DNA of 64,000 nt from Ottowia thiooxydans DSM 14619 (GCF_000422885.1 NZ_AUGX01000001.1:497238-561237), one strand, 5' to 3'. Positions 37,046 to 46,269 are shown, counted from the stretch's first letter. The notes: generated from the letters alone by a model not told the origin. Made by a program: numbers and translations.

Positions 37046-38029
37046 ATGACCATCCCCCGCCGCCATTTCGTCAATGCGGGCGCACTCATAGCACTCGGGT
37101 CGTGGGGTGCTGGCATCCAGCCTGCCAGGGCGCAATCAGTGGCTTATCCGACGAAGCCAATCACCTTGATCGTGCCGTTTGGAGCCGGTGGCCCACCAGA
37201 TGCCTATTGCCGGCTGTTTGCTCGCAAATTGGAAAGTCGCGTCGGCCAAAGGGTAGTGGTTGATAACCGGCCCGGCGCCAACAGCATGATCGGGACCGGC
37301 TACGTTGCCAAAGCCAAGCCCGACGGCTACACCGTGCTCTACGCCACCAATTCTTCGCTTTCAGCCGCGCCTTCCCTTTCCAAGTCTCTCAGCTACAACC
37401 CCACAAAAGACTTCAACGGCATCACGATTACCGGTGAAGGCTACTTCGCGCTGTTGATTGGAGCCCGAGACAAGAACGCCACGCTGGCTCAATTCATAGA
37501 GCGTGCGCGCGAATCTCCTGAGAAGTATGCGATTGGCGGATCAAGCACAACGGCGGAAGTGCTCAACAAGCAATTGCAGAACAAGGCCAAGTTGTCGCAC
37601 ACCTACATTCGGTACGCGGCCTCTTCGCAAATGATGACCGATCTCATGGGCGGCCGATTGGCGGCGGCGTTCCAGCCGGTGATTGGCGTAGCGCCTTTCT
37701 TGCAGCACGACGGCCTGCAGATGATCGCCATTGCGGCACCAAGCCGGCTACCGGCCTACCCACAGACTCCGATCATCAATGAAACGGTACCCGGAGTGGA
37801 TGTGGGTTACTGGAACGGCTTCTTCGTGCCTGCTGGCACGCCTCGCTCAGTGATTGATTTTCTCTACCCACAGATGCTCGAAGTGGTGAACGACAAGGAA
37901 GTCGTACATATGGCTGAACAGGGTGGTGCTGTGTTGCGCATGCCCCCCAGAGAAGTAGATGAGTTCGTGCGCAAGGACATGGACCGTTGGGATGGGCTGC
38001 TCAAGGCGGCCGGCATCGAGCCGACATAA
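37046..38029 (+). CDS. Bug/TctC-family periplasmic receptor
   Basis: 327 residues from the ATG at 37046 with GGAG before it. The signal (PRRHFVNAGALIALG, ending at ARAQS near 32) has paired arginines and may be Tat-dependent. Bug motifs follow: YPTKPITLIVPFGAGGPPDAY and NRPGANSMIGTGYVAKAKPDGYT. It is the first gene of an operon with an enoyl-CoA hydratase and an ADP-forming acyl-CoA synthetase, which suggests its ligand is a carboxylic acid activated to a CoA thioester. The MmyB-type regulator is divergent upstream. Confidence 0.93.
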   Translation: MTIPRRHFVNAGALIALGSWGAGIQPARAQSVAYPTKPITLIVPFGAGGPPDAYCRLFARKLESRVGQRVVVDNRPGANSMIGTGYVAKAKPDGYTVLYATNSSLSAAPSLSKSLSYNPTKDFNGITITGEGYFALLIGARDKNATLAQFIERARESPEKYAIGGSSTTAEVLNKQLQNKAKLSHTYIRYAASSQMMTDLMGGRLAAAFQPVIGVAPFLQHDGLQMIAIAAPSRLPAYPQTPIINETVPGVDVGYWNGFFVPAGTPRSVIDFLYPQMLEVVNDKEVVHMAEQGGAVLRMPPREVDEFVRKDMDRWDGLLKAAGIEPT

Positions 38030-38125
38030 GTTTCATACATCACCGTGCGGACCGACTCGGTCTGCGCCTCTCCCCTCCCCGCCCACTCCGCGGCGGGAAA
38101 GCTCCTACTCCATTCAGGTAAACCA

Positions 38126-38917
38126 ATGAGCGCTGTTATTTTTGAAATTGAGGGCTCTATTGCCCATATCCGCTTGAACCGCCCCGAAGCCCTTAATAGC
38201 TTCAACCTGGCGATGTTCCAGGAGCTGAACGCGGCCATAGATCAGTTCCGCAACGATAAATCTTTGAAGGTTGCTGTCATCAGCGGAGAGGGTAAGCGCG
38301 CCTTCTCTGCAGGGGTTGACCTCAAGGCCATGAAAAATTCATTGGCAGGCGAGTTCCACGACAGTGATTACGAGATCCCCTTTGCAGAGCCCGGATACCT
38401 GGACAAACCGGTAGTAGCCGCCATTCGCGGCTGGTGCGTGGGCGAAGGAATGCACCTGGCCCTTGCCTGCGATTTCCGCGTGTGCGCATCAGATGCGATT
38501 TTCTCTGTGCCCGAAGTGGCGGTCGGTATGCCGTTGATCAGGCTCAGCTCCCAGTGCGTGCGTGCTCTCGGCCTTCCGGCAGCGGTTGAACTCTGCTTCC
38601 TGGGCGAGAAAAAAGACGCTGCCTGGGCACTGGCACACCAGTTGGTTCATAGGGTCAGCTTGCCCGGCGAAGAGCTTGGCGAGGCCATGCGCATTGCCAA
38701 GCGCCTGTGTGACATGAGTGCCCCCGCTCTGCAACTCACGAAGAAAACCTTGTACAAGTCGCTCGACCATTCCTATGGCGATGTCTACAAATTCGGCATT
38801 CCTTTGCGGCAGGAAGTTTTCCGGGCCGGCGATGCAGGGCGGGCTGTCGATGCCTTCGTGAACACCCGTTCTGCAGCGGATTCAGCGGCGGCTCCGAATG
38901 CCAAGGTGGTGGGCTGA
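38126..38917 (+). CDS. Enoyl-CoA hydratase/isomerase family protein
   Basis: 264 residues from the ATG at 38126 (AGG 8-10 bases before it); an upstream GTG frame at 38045 lacks a site. The crotonase fold is clear: AHIRLNRPEALNSFN, AFSAGVDLKAMK (oxyanion hole) and a GWCVGEGMHLALACDFR block. The second acidic catalytic residue region (VPEVAVGMPL) is present, though one of the usual glutamates appears shifted, so hydratase versus isomerase or hydrolase activity is open. Its stop overlaps the next start in TGATG, so the two genes are translationally coupled. Confidence 0.92.
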   Translation: MSAVIFEIEGSIAHIRLNRPEALNSFNLAMFQELNAAIDQFRNDKSLKVAVISGEGKRAFSAGVDLKAMKNSLAGEFHDSDYEIPFAEPGYLDKPVVAAIRGWCVGEGMHLALACDFRVCASDAIFSVPEVAVGMPLIRLSSQCVRALGLPAAVELCFLGEKKDAAWALAHQLVHRVSLPGEELGEAMRIAKRLCDMSAPALQLTKKTLYKSLDHSYGDVYKFGIPLRQEVFRAGDAGRAVDAFVNTRSAADSAAAPNAKVVG

Positions 38918-41073
38918 TGGTGGGCTCTGAGGAATGCAAAGTGAGTTGCGCCCCGCCACGCCTCACGGTGGCGCAAGTAATGAACCCACGTTCAGTGGCG
39001 ATCATTGGGGCGTCTGCCAGTACGGAGAAATTCGGAGGCCGGTTATTCGCCTGTCTGGTAAAGCAGGGGTTCAGTGGCCGTATCTTCCCTATCAATCCGC
39101 AGCGCGACACCCTGCTGGGTCTGCGCGCCTACGCCAATATCTCAGACGTGCCAGAGCCCGTGGATGTGGCGGTGATCGCGCTGCCCTCCTCCCAACTGCT
39201 GGAAACGGTAAGGGCGTGTGCGAATGCGGGTGTTGGTGCCTGCGTGCTCATCACTGCGCAAACGGCAGAATTCGATGAGGCTGGAGAAAACCTGCAACGT
39301 GAGGTCGTTCGCACGGCTCGCGAAGCCGGCATGCGATTGGTGGGGCCGAATTGCCTGGGCATCATCAATCCCGCCCACGGAATGGCATTGACTTCGTCAG
39401 CCACCATGCTCCACGTGCCTTCGTTGCCCAAGGGCGGCGTTGGGCTGGTCAGTCAAAGTGGGGCATTGATGGCCACACTCTTCATGATTGGCTATGACCA
39501 CGGCGTTGGTTTCAGCCGCATGATCTCGGTGGGTAACCAGGCTGACCTGGAACTCTGTGACTTTTTTGAGTGCCTGATTGATGACGCCGCCACACGTGTG
39601 ATCTGCCTCTATGTGGAAGGACTGGTGAACCCTGAACGGTTCATTGCACTGGCCCGTAGAGCGCGCGACGTGGGCAAGCCTGTGCTCGTGGTGAAAGCCG
39701 GCCGCACGACCAGCGGTCAGATCGCCGCGTTGTCTCATACGGCCAGCCTGGCGGGTTCGTTCGAAGCGTTCAGATCCGCCTGCGAGGCCACCGGGGCGCT
39801 ACTGATCGATGAGCCGGAAGGTATGGTGCTGGCGGCTGGTGCAATGGATAAGCTGGGAGAACTGCACCCCGGTGGCATTGCCATGATGGTGTCTTCAGGC
39901 GGTTGCGGCGCTGTTACCAGCGACCGGCTTGACCTCCTTGGTCTGCCCTTGCTCACGGCCTACGGAAAGAACGCGCGCGATGCGCTTGGTGATTGTTATC
40001 TCGATCGGCATATCAACAATCCGATTGACCTTGGCGCCTTGAAGCGCGGCCCCAATCTGGAGGATTCCGTTACTACCGTGCGTGCGATCCTTGCCGACCC
40101 GGGGGTGGCCGTCATGCTGTTCCTGATGACGCCGCAACCTTTCATGCCAGAGATGGCCGATGCACTGGCCGCAGCGTGGAAAGATTCCGGCAAGCCGCTC
40201 CTGGTGGTGCTCAATACGGGTAGCCTGGGCGAGCCTATACGCCAACGCTTCATTGCCAGCGGAACTGCCTTCGTGAGCCGAATCGACGACGGAATTCGGA
40301 CGCTGGAAGTGATGTGTCGCCTTTCCAAAAATGCGGGAACCCACGATGCCTCGCCTGTTCGGCCAGCAGATGTACCCCAGAACTTCAAGGCCGCTTATAG
40401 CGGTACGCACGCGCCGGGCACGATATTGACCGAGCCGGAAGTCAAAAGCATGCTGGCGAGCTATGGCATTCGAGCAACGGAAGATCATGTCGTCGACAGC
40501 GAAGCCAGTGCAGTGGCCATTGCGGATGCCATCGGATACCCGGTGGTTCTCAAAGGGGTGGCCCGCGATATCTCGCACAAAAGCGATTCAGGATTAGTGC
40601 AACTGAACCTGAGCAATGCCGCAGATGTGCGCCAAGCTTACAAACACCTCAGCGACGTGCTCAAGCGCTTATCGACGAGCGCCGGCAACGCGATCGTTGT
40701 TCAGCCAATGATCCATGGCGCCACAGAACTCATCATGGGCGGCCGCTACGACAAGCAGTTTGGCCCGCAATTGCTGGTCGGCTTTGGCGGCGTACAGGTG
40801 GAGCTTCTGCAAGATGTGTGCTCCGCGCTCGCACCTGTCACGCGAGAGAAAGCGCAGTCCATGCTGATGAGCCTGAAGCTGTTCCCGTTGCTCAATGGGT
40901 TCAGGGGTAAGCCAGCCGCTGACATGGAGGCGGCTGTTGACGCAATCTGTCGCTTTTCCTGGTTGCTTTCCGATCTGGGAGATTCGCTCCTAGAACTCGA
41001 CGTCAACCCTCTGCTGGTACGCCCAGCCGGACAAGGGGCCTTGGCGGTTGACGGGCGCGGAGTGGTAGCGTAA
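38917..41073 (+). CDS. ADP-forming acyl-CoA synthetase (acetate-CoA ligase family)
   Basis: 718 residues. Domains in order: CoA-binding (about 18-115, VAIIGASAS and VDVAVIALPSS), two succinyl-CoA-ligase-like domains (about 150-450, with GLVSQSGALM and the phospho-His segment LSHTASLAGS), and an ATP-grasp domain (about 490-715, YPVVLKGVARDISHKSDSGLV, LLELDVNPLLV). This single-chain form makes acyl-CoA from acid, CoA and ATP with ADP release. Given the Bug and enoyl-CoA hydratase partners, it probably activates the imported acid. The ATG at 38917 overlaps the stop of the hydratase gene. Confidence 0.95.
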   Translation: MVGSEECKVSCAPPRLTVAQVMNPRSVAIIGASASTEKFGGRLFACLVKQGFSGRIFPINPQRDTLLGLRAYANISDVPEPVDVAVIALPSSQLLETVRACANAGVGACVLITAQTAEFDEAGENLQREVVRTAREAGMRLVGPNCLGIINPAHGMALTSSATMLHVPSLPKGGVGLVSQSGALMATLFMIGYDHGVGFSRMISVGNQADLELCDFFECLIDDAATRVICLYVEGLVNPERFIALARRARDVGKPVLVVKAGRTTSGQIAALSHTASLAGSFEAFRSACEATGALLIDEPEGMVLAAGAMDKLGELHPGGIAMMVSSGGCGAVTSDRLDLLGLPLLTAYGKNARDALGDCYLDRHINNPIDLGALKRGPNLEDSVTTVRAILADPGVAVMLFLMTPQPFMPEMADALAAAWKDSGKPLLVVLNTGSLGEPIRQRFIASGTAFVSRIDDGIRTLEVMCRLSKNAGTHDASPVRPADVPQNFKAAYSGTHAPGTILTEPEVKSMLASYGIRATEDHVVDSEASAVAIADAIGYPVVLKGVARDISHKSDSGLVQLNLSNAADVRQAYKHLSDVLKRLSTSAGNAIVVQPMIHGATELIMGGRYDKQFGPQLLVGFGGVQVELLQDVCSALAPVTREKAQSMLMSLKLFPLLNGFRGKPAADMEAAVDAICRFSWLLSDLGDSLLELDVNPLLVRPAGQGALAVDGRGVVA

Positions 41074-41187
41074 GGCGACTTAGGGCTCTCGCAAGGCCCT
41101 TGCTAAACCACTTGCGCGACCCCGGCCTCTTCAGTGGTCGGCGCAAAGTATCGCTAACGCATCAGCAGTGAGGGAGTGCTCCACTTT

Positions 41188-41583
41188 TTACTGCTGGGGG
41201 TGTCCTGGGAACTGTATGGCGCTATCGCATATGTCGTACCAGGTTGGCTTTTCCTGGACGAATTCGTGGAACTGATTGCTGAGCGGTAATTCGTCGTCAA
41301 AGCAATTGGCAGCAACAGGGAATGACTCACTAAGCGAAGTCACTTCGCCCAGGGCAGAACCGCACTGCGAGCAAAAGCAACGGCTGTACTTGTAAGGGGC
41401 TTGTGGCTTGAACGTGGCGATGAGCTCTGCCCCAGAAACCAAGGTGAAAGATTCACGCTTGACGAATACGAAGGTGCTGGCGCCGATCTTTCTGCATCGG
41501 CTGCAATGACATGTGCCCATCATGCTCGGAGGCATGGAAACCGTAAATTTCACTTCCCCACAGCAGCAGCTACCTCTCAGCAT
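41188..41583 (-). CDS. GFA/CENP-V-family zinc protein
   Basis: 131 residues from the ATG at 41583; AGGA stands before it. Zinc ligands: CCCGEVKF at 6-13, CHCSRCRK at about 26-33 and CFCSQCGS around 73-80. The fold (Mss4-like) includes glutathione-dependent formaldehyde-activating enzyme and many small proteins of unknown role. A near-consensus LexA box lies 36 bases upstream, which suggests SOS control. Formaldehyde or glutathione chemistry would fit a damage-linked role but is not shown. Confidence 0.9.
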   Translation of the reverse strand: MLRGSCCCGEVKFTVSMPPSMMGTCHCSRCRKIGASTFVFVKRESFTLVSGAELIATFKPQAPYKYSRCFCSQCGSALGEVTSLSESFPVAANCFDDELPLSNQFHEFVQEKPTWYDICDSAIQFPGHPQQ

Positions 41584-41618
41584 GGCTCTTCCTTTACCTT
41601 TATTGGAATACTGTATTT

Positions 41619-41638
41619 TAATACAGTATTCCATGGGT
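41619..41638. promoter_or_regulatory. LexA (SOS) box before the GFA gene
   Basis: TACTGTATTTTAATACAGTA has CTGT and ACAG separated by 8 bases, the LexA pattern, and differs from the E. coli consensus at 3 of 20 positions. It sits within a 30-base inverted repeat (arms 41614-41627 and 41630-41643, TGGAATACTGTATT). Its position 36 bases before the ATG at 41583 overlaps the expected promoter. Confidence 0.8.
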
Positions 41639-41678
41639 GCCTCATGTACTTTTCAGAGTTGGGCTTGGGTGCAAAAGG

Positions 41679-42443
41679 CTAGGCGCGAAAGATGTTGGTC
41701 ACTTCCTTGGCTGCCTCTTGAAGGCAAGGCAGGATGTCCAGCACACGTTTCTCGGTCATGCGCGCCATGGTGGCTGCCACGGCCACGGCGGCCACCGGCG
41801 TACCGTTTTCACTTTTAACGGCCAACCCCACGGCACTCACTCCGGGCACAGCGCGGTTAGAGATCCAGGCGTAACCCGTGCGCTTGGTTTGCGCGCACAG
41901 CCGGTGAATTTCTGCGGCATCCAGATCACCGTACACACTGAGCCGCGCATCAATTGCCTGCGTGATGGTTTGGATCTCTGTTGGAGAGAGGCTGCTGAGC
42001 AGCGCCAGGCCACCCGCACTGACACCTAAGGGCTGCCTGCTACCCACCGGCACTGCGGGTGTCTGTATGGGGTACTTGCCTTGCACGCGGCTCAGGCACA
42101 CGGCATCGTTTCCGCTGCGAACGAACAGAAATGCTGTGTCGCCGGTTTGCTCTGCCAAGTGCTCAAGGATGGGTGCGCAGAGATCTCGCAGATTGAACTG
42201 ATGCGCGGAAGCCAGGCCAAGCTCAAACACCAATGGCCCCAGCGTATACCGGCGGCTACTGGCGTCTTGCACCAACATGCCCTCCACCATCAAGGCCTTC
42301 AGCAAGCGGTGCGCTGTGGGTCGCTCCAGCTGCATCTCGCGCGCCAAATCCACCAAACGCATGCCTTGGTAGCTCTGGCTTGCGAGGATCTTCAGTGCCC
42401 TGATCGCGCGGGTGATGGTCTGAGCACCGTGGGTAATGGTCAT
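41679..42443 (-). CDS. IclR-family regulator
   Basis: 254 residues. An N-terminal winged helix (ITRAIRALKILASQSYQGMRLVDLAREMQLERPTAHRLLKAL) is followed by the IclR effector domain (about 80-250, GDTAFLFVRSGNDAVCLSRVQG, TGYAWISNRAVPGVSAVGLAV). It is divergent from the deacetylase/asparaginase pair at 42607 and is the likely regulator of those genes. IclR proteins often respond to aromatic or glyoxylate-type catabolites. Confidence 0.95.
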   Translation of the reverse strand: MTITHGAQTITRAIRALKILASQSYQGMRLVDLAREMQLERPTAHRLLKALMVEGMLVQDASSRRYTLGPLVFELGLASAHQFNLRDLCAPILEHLAEQTGDTAFLFVRSGNDAVCLSRVQGKYPIQTPAVPVGSRQPLGVSAGGLALLSSLSPTEIQTITQAIDARLSVYGDLDAAEIHRLCAQTKRTGYAWISNRAVPGVSAVGLAVKSENGTPVAAVAVAATMARMTEKRVLDILPCLQEAAKEVTNIFRA

Positions 42444-42606
42444 AGGGCGGATGCGTCCAAATAGTGAAACGAATTTTACTTGTGTTGACTGAATTTCACT
42501 CGAAACAATAATGCTTCTACAGGCATTTGTACTAAATCAAAGTAGTCCAAATAGTAGAAAACATTCGCCCAGTGTTGAACCCTGGCGCGAGCACGAGACA
42601 AATCAG

Positions 42607-43500
42607 GTGAACCCAAACAACCCGCTACGCACCGCGAGAGACCGGATTCCTTACGAGCCCATCGTGGGGCGCCGCCCATTCGTGCTGCCGAGCAACGCAC
42701 GTGTGGCCGTGTGGACCATCGTGAACGTTGAGAACTGGTTACCGCAGGCCGCCATGCCGCGTGCGGTACTTTCGCCACCAATGGGACAACCGCTGCTGCC
42801 CGATGTGCCCAACTGGTGTTGGCACGAGTACGGCATGCGCGTGGGCTTCTGGCGTTTTCTGGAGGTGTTGAAAAGCAGGAAGCTTCGCGCAACGTTTGCG
42901 GTGAACGGATCCGCATGCCAAGAGTACGAAGCAGCATGCCGCGCCGCGCTGGATGCGGGCTGGGAGTTCATGGGACATGGCTTTGAACAAAAGCCCATGC
43001 ACCGCGTAGAGGACCAGGCCTTGGCCATACAACAGACCGTGGACGCGATCCGCGCCTTCACCGGCCAGCCGCCACGCGGGTGGGAAAGCCCGGGCCTGAC
43101 GGAAACAGACAGCACCATAGACCTGCTGGCTGCCGCCGGCATCGAGTACGTGGCCGACTGGGTTCTGGATGACCAGCCGGTGAGCATCCAGACGCAATCT
43201 GGCCCCATTGTTTCAGTGCCCTACAGCGTGGAAATCAACGACGTGGTCATCTCTGCGGTGCAACAACACGCCTCAGACGAGCTATTCCGCCGTGGGCGCG
43301 ACCAGTTCGACCAACTCTACAAGGAAGGCGCGAGCATTCCGCGCGTGATGGCTATCTCTATTCACCCGTACCTGACGGGCGTGCCTCATCGCATTAGATA
43401 TCTCGAAGCCCTGTACGACCACATCCTCCAGCACCAGGACGTGGCCTGGATGACGGGTTCAGAAATCATGGATGTGTACAAAGCGCAGCAGCCCGCATGA
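42607..43500 (+). CDS. Polysaccharide-deacetylase-family hydrolase, allantoinase-like
   Basis: About 297 residues from a GTG at 42607; an in-frame ATG-type start at 42511 would add an unusual N-terminus. Motifs: VAVWTIVNVENW, a CWHEYGMRVGFWRF stretch, LRATFAVNGSACQEYE and WEFMGHGFEQ, typical of the PuuE allantoinase-like branch of the NodB-like family. The usual metal-binding aspartate-His pattern is not fully conserved: the first segment has NVEN in place of a DD pair, so activity on C-N bonds of ureides or other amides is more likely than polysaccharide deacetylation. It is followed by the asparaginase gene, which starts 49 bases later. Confidence 0.9.
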   Translation: MNPNNPLRTARDRIPYEPIVGRRPFVLPSNARVAVWTIVNVENWLPQAAMPRAVLSPPMGQPLLPDVPNWCWHEYGMRVGFWRFLEVLKSRKLRATFAVNGSACQEYEAACRAALDAGWEFMGHGFEQKPMHRVEDQALAIQQTVDAIRAFTGQPPRGWESPGLTETDSTIDLLAAAGIEYVADWVLDDQPVSIQTQSGPIVSVPYSVEINDVVISAVQQHASDELFRRGRDQFDQLYKEGASIPRVMAISIHPYLTGVPHRIRYLEALYDHILQHQDVAWMTGSEIMDVYKAQQPA

Positions 43501-43549
43501 GCCTCGCTGCTGGCCGATGCGGCAACCTTCATCTGCAAGGCTTTCCCAA

Positions 43550-44569
43550 ATGACCAAGCCCCTTTCTCGCGTGCTGCTCATCTCCACGGGCGGCACCATC
43601 ACCATGACATCCGGGCCAGGCCCCGGCGGCATTGTGCCCACCCTCACGGGCGATGACCTGGTGAAGGCCGTGCCTGAACTGGCACAACAGGCTGAACTGG
43701 ATGTACTGAGTTATTCACAGAAGCCTGGTGCCTCATTAACCCTGGAAGACCTGGTAGAGATTGCGCGCCTTCTGGATGATGGCTTTGCGCGGGGGTTTGC
43801 GGGCGCGGTGGTGGTTCAGGGCACAGACACCATCGAGGAAACCGCTTTCGTGCTGGATGTTCTGGTGGCGGCGGGCCGGCCTGTGGTGGTCACAGGCGCA
43901 ATGCGTGGCGCTGGCGCTCCAGGCGCCGATGGGCCGGCCAACTTGCTGTCAGCGGTGACGGTGGCAGCTTCTCCCGCTGCGGCCGGCATGGGAACGTTAG
44001 TGGTGCTGAACGATGAGGTTCATGCCGCGCGTTATGTTCGGAAGTCTCACACCGCACTCACCTCCGCATTCGCTTCGCCCGGTTTCGCTCCTCTGGGCCG
44101 AGTCATTGAAGGCCGGTTGCGCCTGCAGGCACGCGTGCCGCAAGCACCGAAGCTCGCGCGGCCCGAGCGCGTGAACCACTGCCCAGTGGCTTTGGTAAGC
44201 ACGGTGCTGGGCGACGATGGCCGCTTGTTGGCTGCATTGCCTGGGTTGGGGTTCCATGGTGCGGTAATTGAAGCCTTGGGTGCGGGGCATTTACCGGCCT
44301 CCCATGCGGCCATCGTGGCGCAATTGGCCCAGACCCTACCGGTCATCCTGGCTACACGCGTGGTCAGCGGACCTGTATTCACCTCAACCTATGGTTTTGC
44401 CGGGTCCGAGATGGATCTGATCAGCAAAGGGGTACTGCCTGCAGGAGAACTGTCAGGCCCCAAAGCGTGCCTGCTGTTGCGGCTGCTTTTGGCACAGGGG
44501 CTTCAGGGTGAGCCCCTCAAGCAGGCGTTTGCAGCCCTGCGCGATGGTTTCTCTTCAGGGGCGAAATGA
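43550..44569 (+). CDS. Type II-like asparaginase/amidohydrolase
   Basis: 339 residues from the ATG at 43550; AAGG precedes it. The first catalytic Thr is in STGGTITM at about 13-20; the second is in VVQGTDTIEETA at about 89-100, followed by VVTGAMR. Asparaginases hydrolyse asparagine or glutamine side-chain amides. No clear signal peptide is seen, so it may be cytoplasmic. With the allantoinase-like partner and the IclR regulator, it may release ammonia from a nitrogen-rich compound; this is inference. Confidence 0.94.
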   Translation: MTKPLSRVLLISTGGTITMTSGPGPGGIVPTLTGDDLVKAVPELAQQAELDVLSYSQKPGASLTLEDLVEIARLLDDGFARGFAGAVVVQGTDTIEETAFVLDVLVAAGRPVVVTGAMRGAGAPGADGPANLLSAVTVAASPAAAGMGTLVVLNDEVHAARYVRKSHTALTSAFASPGFAPLGRVIEGRLRLQARVPQAPKLARPERVNHCPVALVSTVLGDDGRLLAALPGLGFHGAVIEALGAGHLPASHAAIVAQLAQTLPVILATRVVSGPVFTSTYGFAGSEMDLISKGVLPAGELSGPKACLLLRLLLAQGLQGEPLKQAFAALRDGFSSGAK

Positions 44570-44583
44570 TGCGTTTCAGCCCT

Positions 44584-45399
44584 CTACGTAGCATGCGCAG
44601 GCGTGGCATCCATCTGAGCCTGAACAATACGAGGCACCAGGACACGCGCTCCCGCGATGAAGTGCTCAATGGTCAGTTGCACCAGCTCTTCCACACTCGA
44701 TTCCAGCGGCACATTGAAAATCCAGCGGCGTTGGCCGAAGTAAAAGATACGGGCGTTGATGCCCCACACCAGCTCAATCTCCTGGATATGGAGCGGCACA
44801 CGGTCCGGCCCTGGCAGGCCAAGCTCCGCGCGCAACTCGATAGCCACCGGCTCCAGGATGCGGCTGCGCAAGAAGCCCAGGTAACGCTGGTTGATGGCTT
44901 CGCCTCGAAGGCCGGAGAACATGAACAAGCGAACCCAGTCCCAGGTCAGCGCGGTTTGGGCGTAGTCCGTATACAGCCGAACGAGCCGCTCCTGCAGAGA
45001 AGTGCGTCGGTCGGCAACGATCTCCTCCCAGTACGAATTCCATCGCCCTACATACACCTCCTGGTACACGCGCTCGACCAAAGAGGCTTTGTTGGGGAAA
45101 TATTTGAACAACAGGGATTGTGTGACGTTGAGGCGCCGCGTGAGCTCTCGGGTGTCGCCATCAAAGCCGACTTCCGCAAAAAACTTGACCGCCTCTTCCA
45201 CGATGCTGCGCTCACGCTCTGGCCTCGACAAGCGGCGGCGAGTCGGTGGCTCAGGGCTCGCGGCTTGGGTGCCGGTGGCGGCGATAGCGGCGCCAGGGAT
45301 CGAATCCGACCTGTGTTTCAAGGGAGCCTTGTCAGTGGGGACATGAAAGATTGTAGGGGCGGCCAAGCCTGTGCGGATTAGCTCACCTCTAGTGATCAT
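44584..45399 (-). CDS. TetR-family regulator, divergent from the monooxygenase operon
   Basis: 271 residues. The start is probably the ATG at 45399, because a start at 45444 would overlap the divergent hydrolase start at 45443. After a 45-residue basic extension comes a TetR helix-turn-helix (IVEEAVKFFAEVGFDGDTRELTRRLNVTQSLLFKYFPNK). The C-terminal ligand domain is diverged. The ATG lies inside the palindrome at 45391-45408, so the protein probably represses itself and the operon to the right. It converges with the asparaginase gene, 14 bases away. Confidence 0.92.
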   Translation of the reverse strand: MITRGELIRTGLAAPTIFHVPTDKAPLKHRSDSIPGAAIAATGTQAASPEPPTRRRLSRPERERSIVEEAVKFFAEVGFDGDTRELTRRLNVTQSLLFKYFPNKASLVERVYQEVYVGRWNSYWEEIVADRRTSLQERLVRLYTDYAQTALTWDWVRLFMFSGLRGEAINQRYLGFLRSRILEPVAIELRAELGLPGPDRVPLHIQEIELVWGINARIFYFGQRRWIFNVPLESSVEELVQLTIEHFIAGARVLVPRIVQAQMDATPAHAT

Positions 45400-45408
45400 A
45401 TGATCACT
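45392..45408. promoter_or_regulatory. TetR operator copy 1: TGATCA-N2-TGATCA
   Basis: GTGATCATATGATCACT is a perfect palindrome that holds two TGATCA halves 2 bases apart and overlaps the TetR start codon. The same arrangement recurs at 46253. RutR of E. coli binds TTGACCA-N2-TGGTCAA, the same spacing. Confidence 0.7.
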
Positions 45409-45442
45409 TAAATCACATATTTTCTTGGATTTAAACACACTC

Positions 45443-46213
45443 ATGCACGCTGAAGCAACTTATTCAATCGCAGGGCCAGCCGAAGGCCCCTGGGTCACCT
45501 TGGCCCATCCGGTGGGCGCGAACCGCAAGACCTGGGCGCCGCAAGCGGCCAAGCTGTCTCAGCGTTACCGGGTGTTGAGCTATGACATGCGCGGCCATGG
45601 TGAATCTCCCAGCCAAGGGCCTTCCTGTGGAGTTGATGATCTCGCTGACGACGTGTATGCACTGTGGCAGCAACTGGGTATTGCAAGAAGCCATTTTGTG
45701 GGCCTGTCCCTGGGTGGTTGCGTGGGGTTGGCGCTGGCCCACCAGTACCCTGAAGCGGTGCAATCCCTGGTGATAGCCAATGCGCGCCTGGAGATGGACT
45801 CCGCGGCAACGCAAATGTGGCAACAGCGCGCCATTTCAGTGGAGCAACACGGTATGGCTGCGGTGGTAGATGCCACGCTAGACCGCTGGCTCACACCGGC
45901 GTTCAGAGCCACTGAACCGCACATCACGGAGGCTGTACGAGAGACCTTGTCTTCCATGTCTGCCGAAGGCTTTGCCGCTTGCGCACGTGCCCTTGCCGAC
46001 ATGCACCAGGCTCAGCGCCTGAAGCAATTGCAGGTGCCCGCGCTGTTGATCTCAGGGCGTGCAGACCAGGCGGTGCTCAGCGCGCTGGTGAAAGCTGATG
46101 CCGCCTCTAACGACCGCTTGCAACTGATCGAGATCGATGGCCCCCACTTGGTGCATATCGAGAACCCGGTGGGCTTTGATCGAGCCGTGCAGAACTTTCT
46201 GGCTTCGAACTGA
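45443..46213 (+). CDS. Alpha/beta hydrolase, PcaD/RutD-like
   Basis: 256 residues from the ATG at 45443. Canonical alpha/beta-hydrolase layout: LAHPVGANRKTWAPQA (oxyanion strand), VGLSLGGCVG (Ser nucleophile near residue 98), GRADQAV aspartate and DGPHLVHIENP histidine. It resembles 3-oxoadipate enol-lactonase and RutD hydrolases. It is the first gene of the operon, so it may act on an early product of the flavin monooxygenase step. Confidence 0.92.
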   Translation: MHAEATYSIAGPAEGPWVTLAHPVGANRKTWAPQAAKLSQRYRVLSYDMRGHGESPSQGPSCGVDDLADDVYALWQQLGIARSHFVGLSLGGCVGLALAHQYPEAVQSLVIANARLEMDSAATQMWQQRAISVEQHGMAAVVDATLDRWLTPAFRATEPHITEAVRETLSSMSAEGFAACARALADMHQAQRLKQLQVPALLISGRADQAVLSALVKADAASNDRLQLIEIDGPHLVHIENPVGFDRAVQNFLASN

Positions 46214-46252
46214 ATGCGTTTTTTCTCGAATAGGGGAAACCCCGATTTTCTG

Positions 46253-46269
46253 GTGATCACTTGATCACT
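46253..46269. promoter_or_regulatory. TetR operator copy 2: TGATCA-N2-TGATCA
   Basis: GTGATCACTTGATCACT repeats the half-sites and spacing of 45392-45408, and both copies are followed by a similar C-T-x-AA-x-TCAC stretch. It lies 40 bases after the hydrolase stop and 60-75 bases before the flavin reductase start. Confidence 0.7.
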
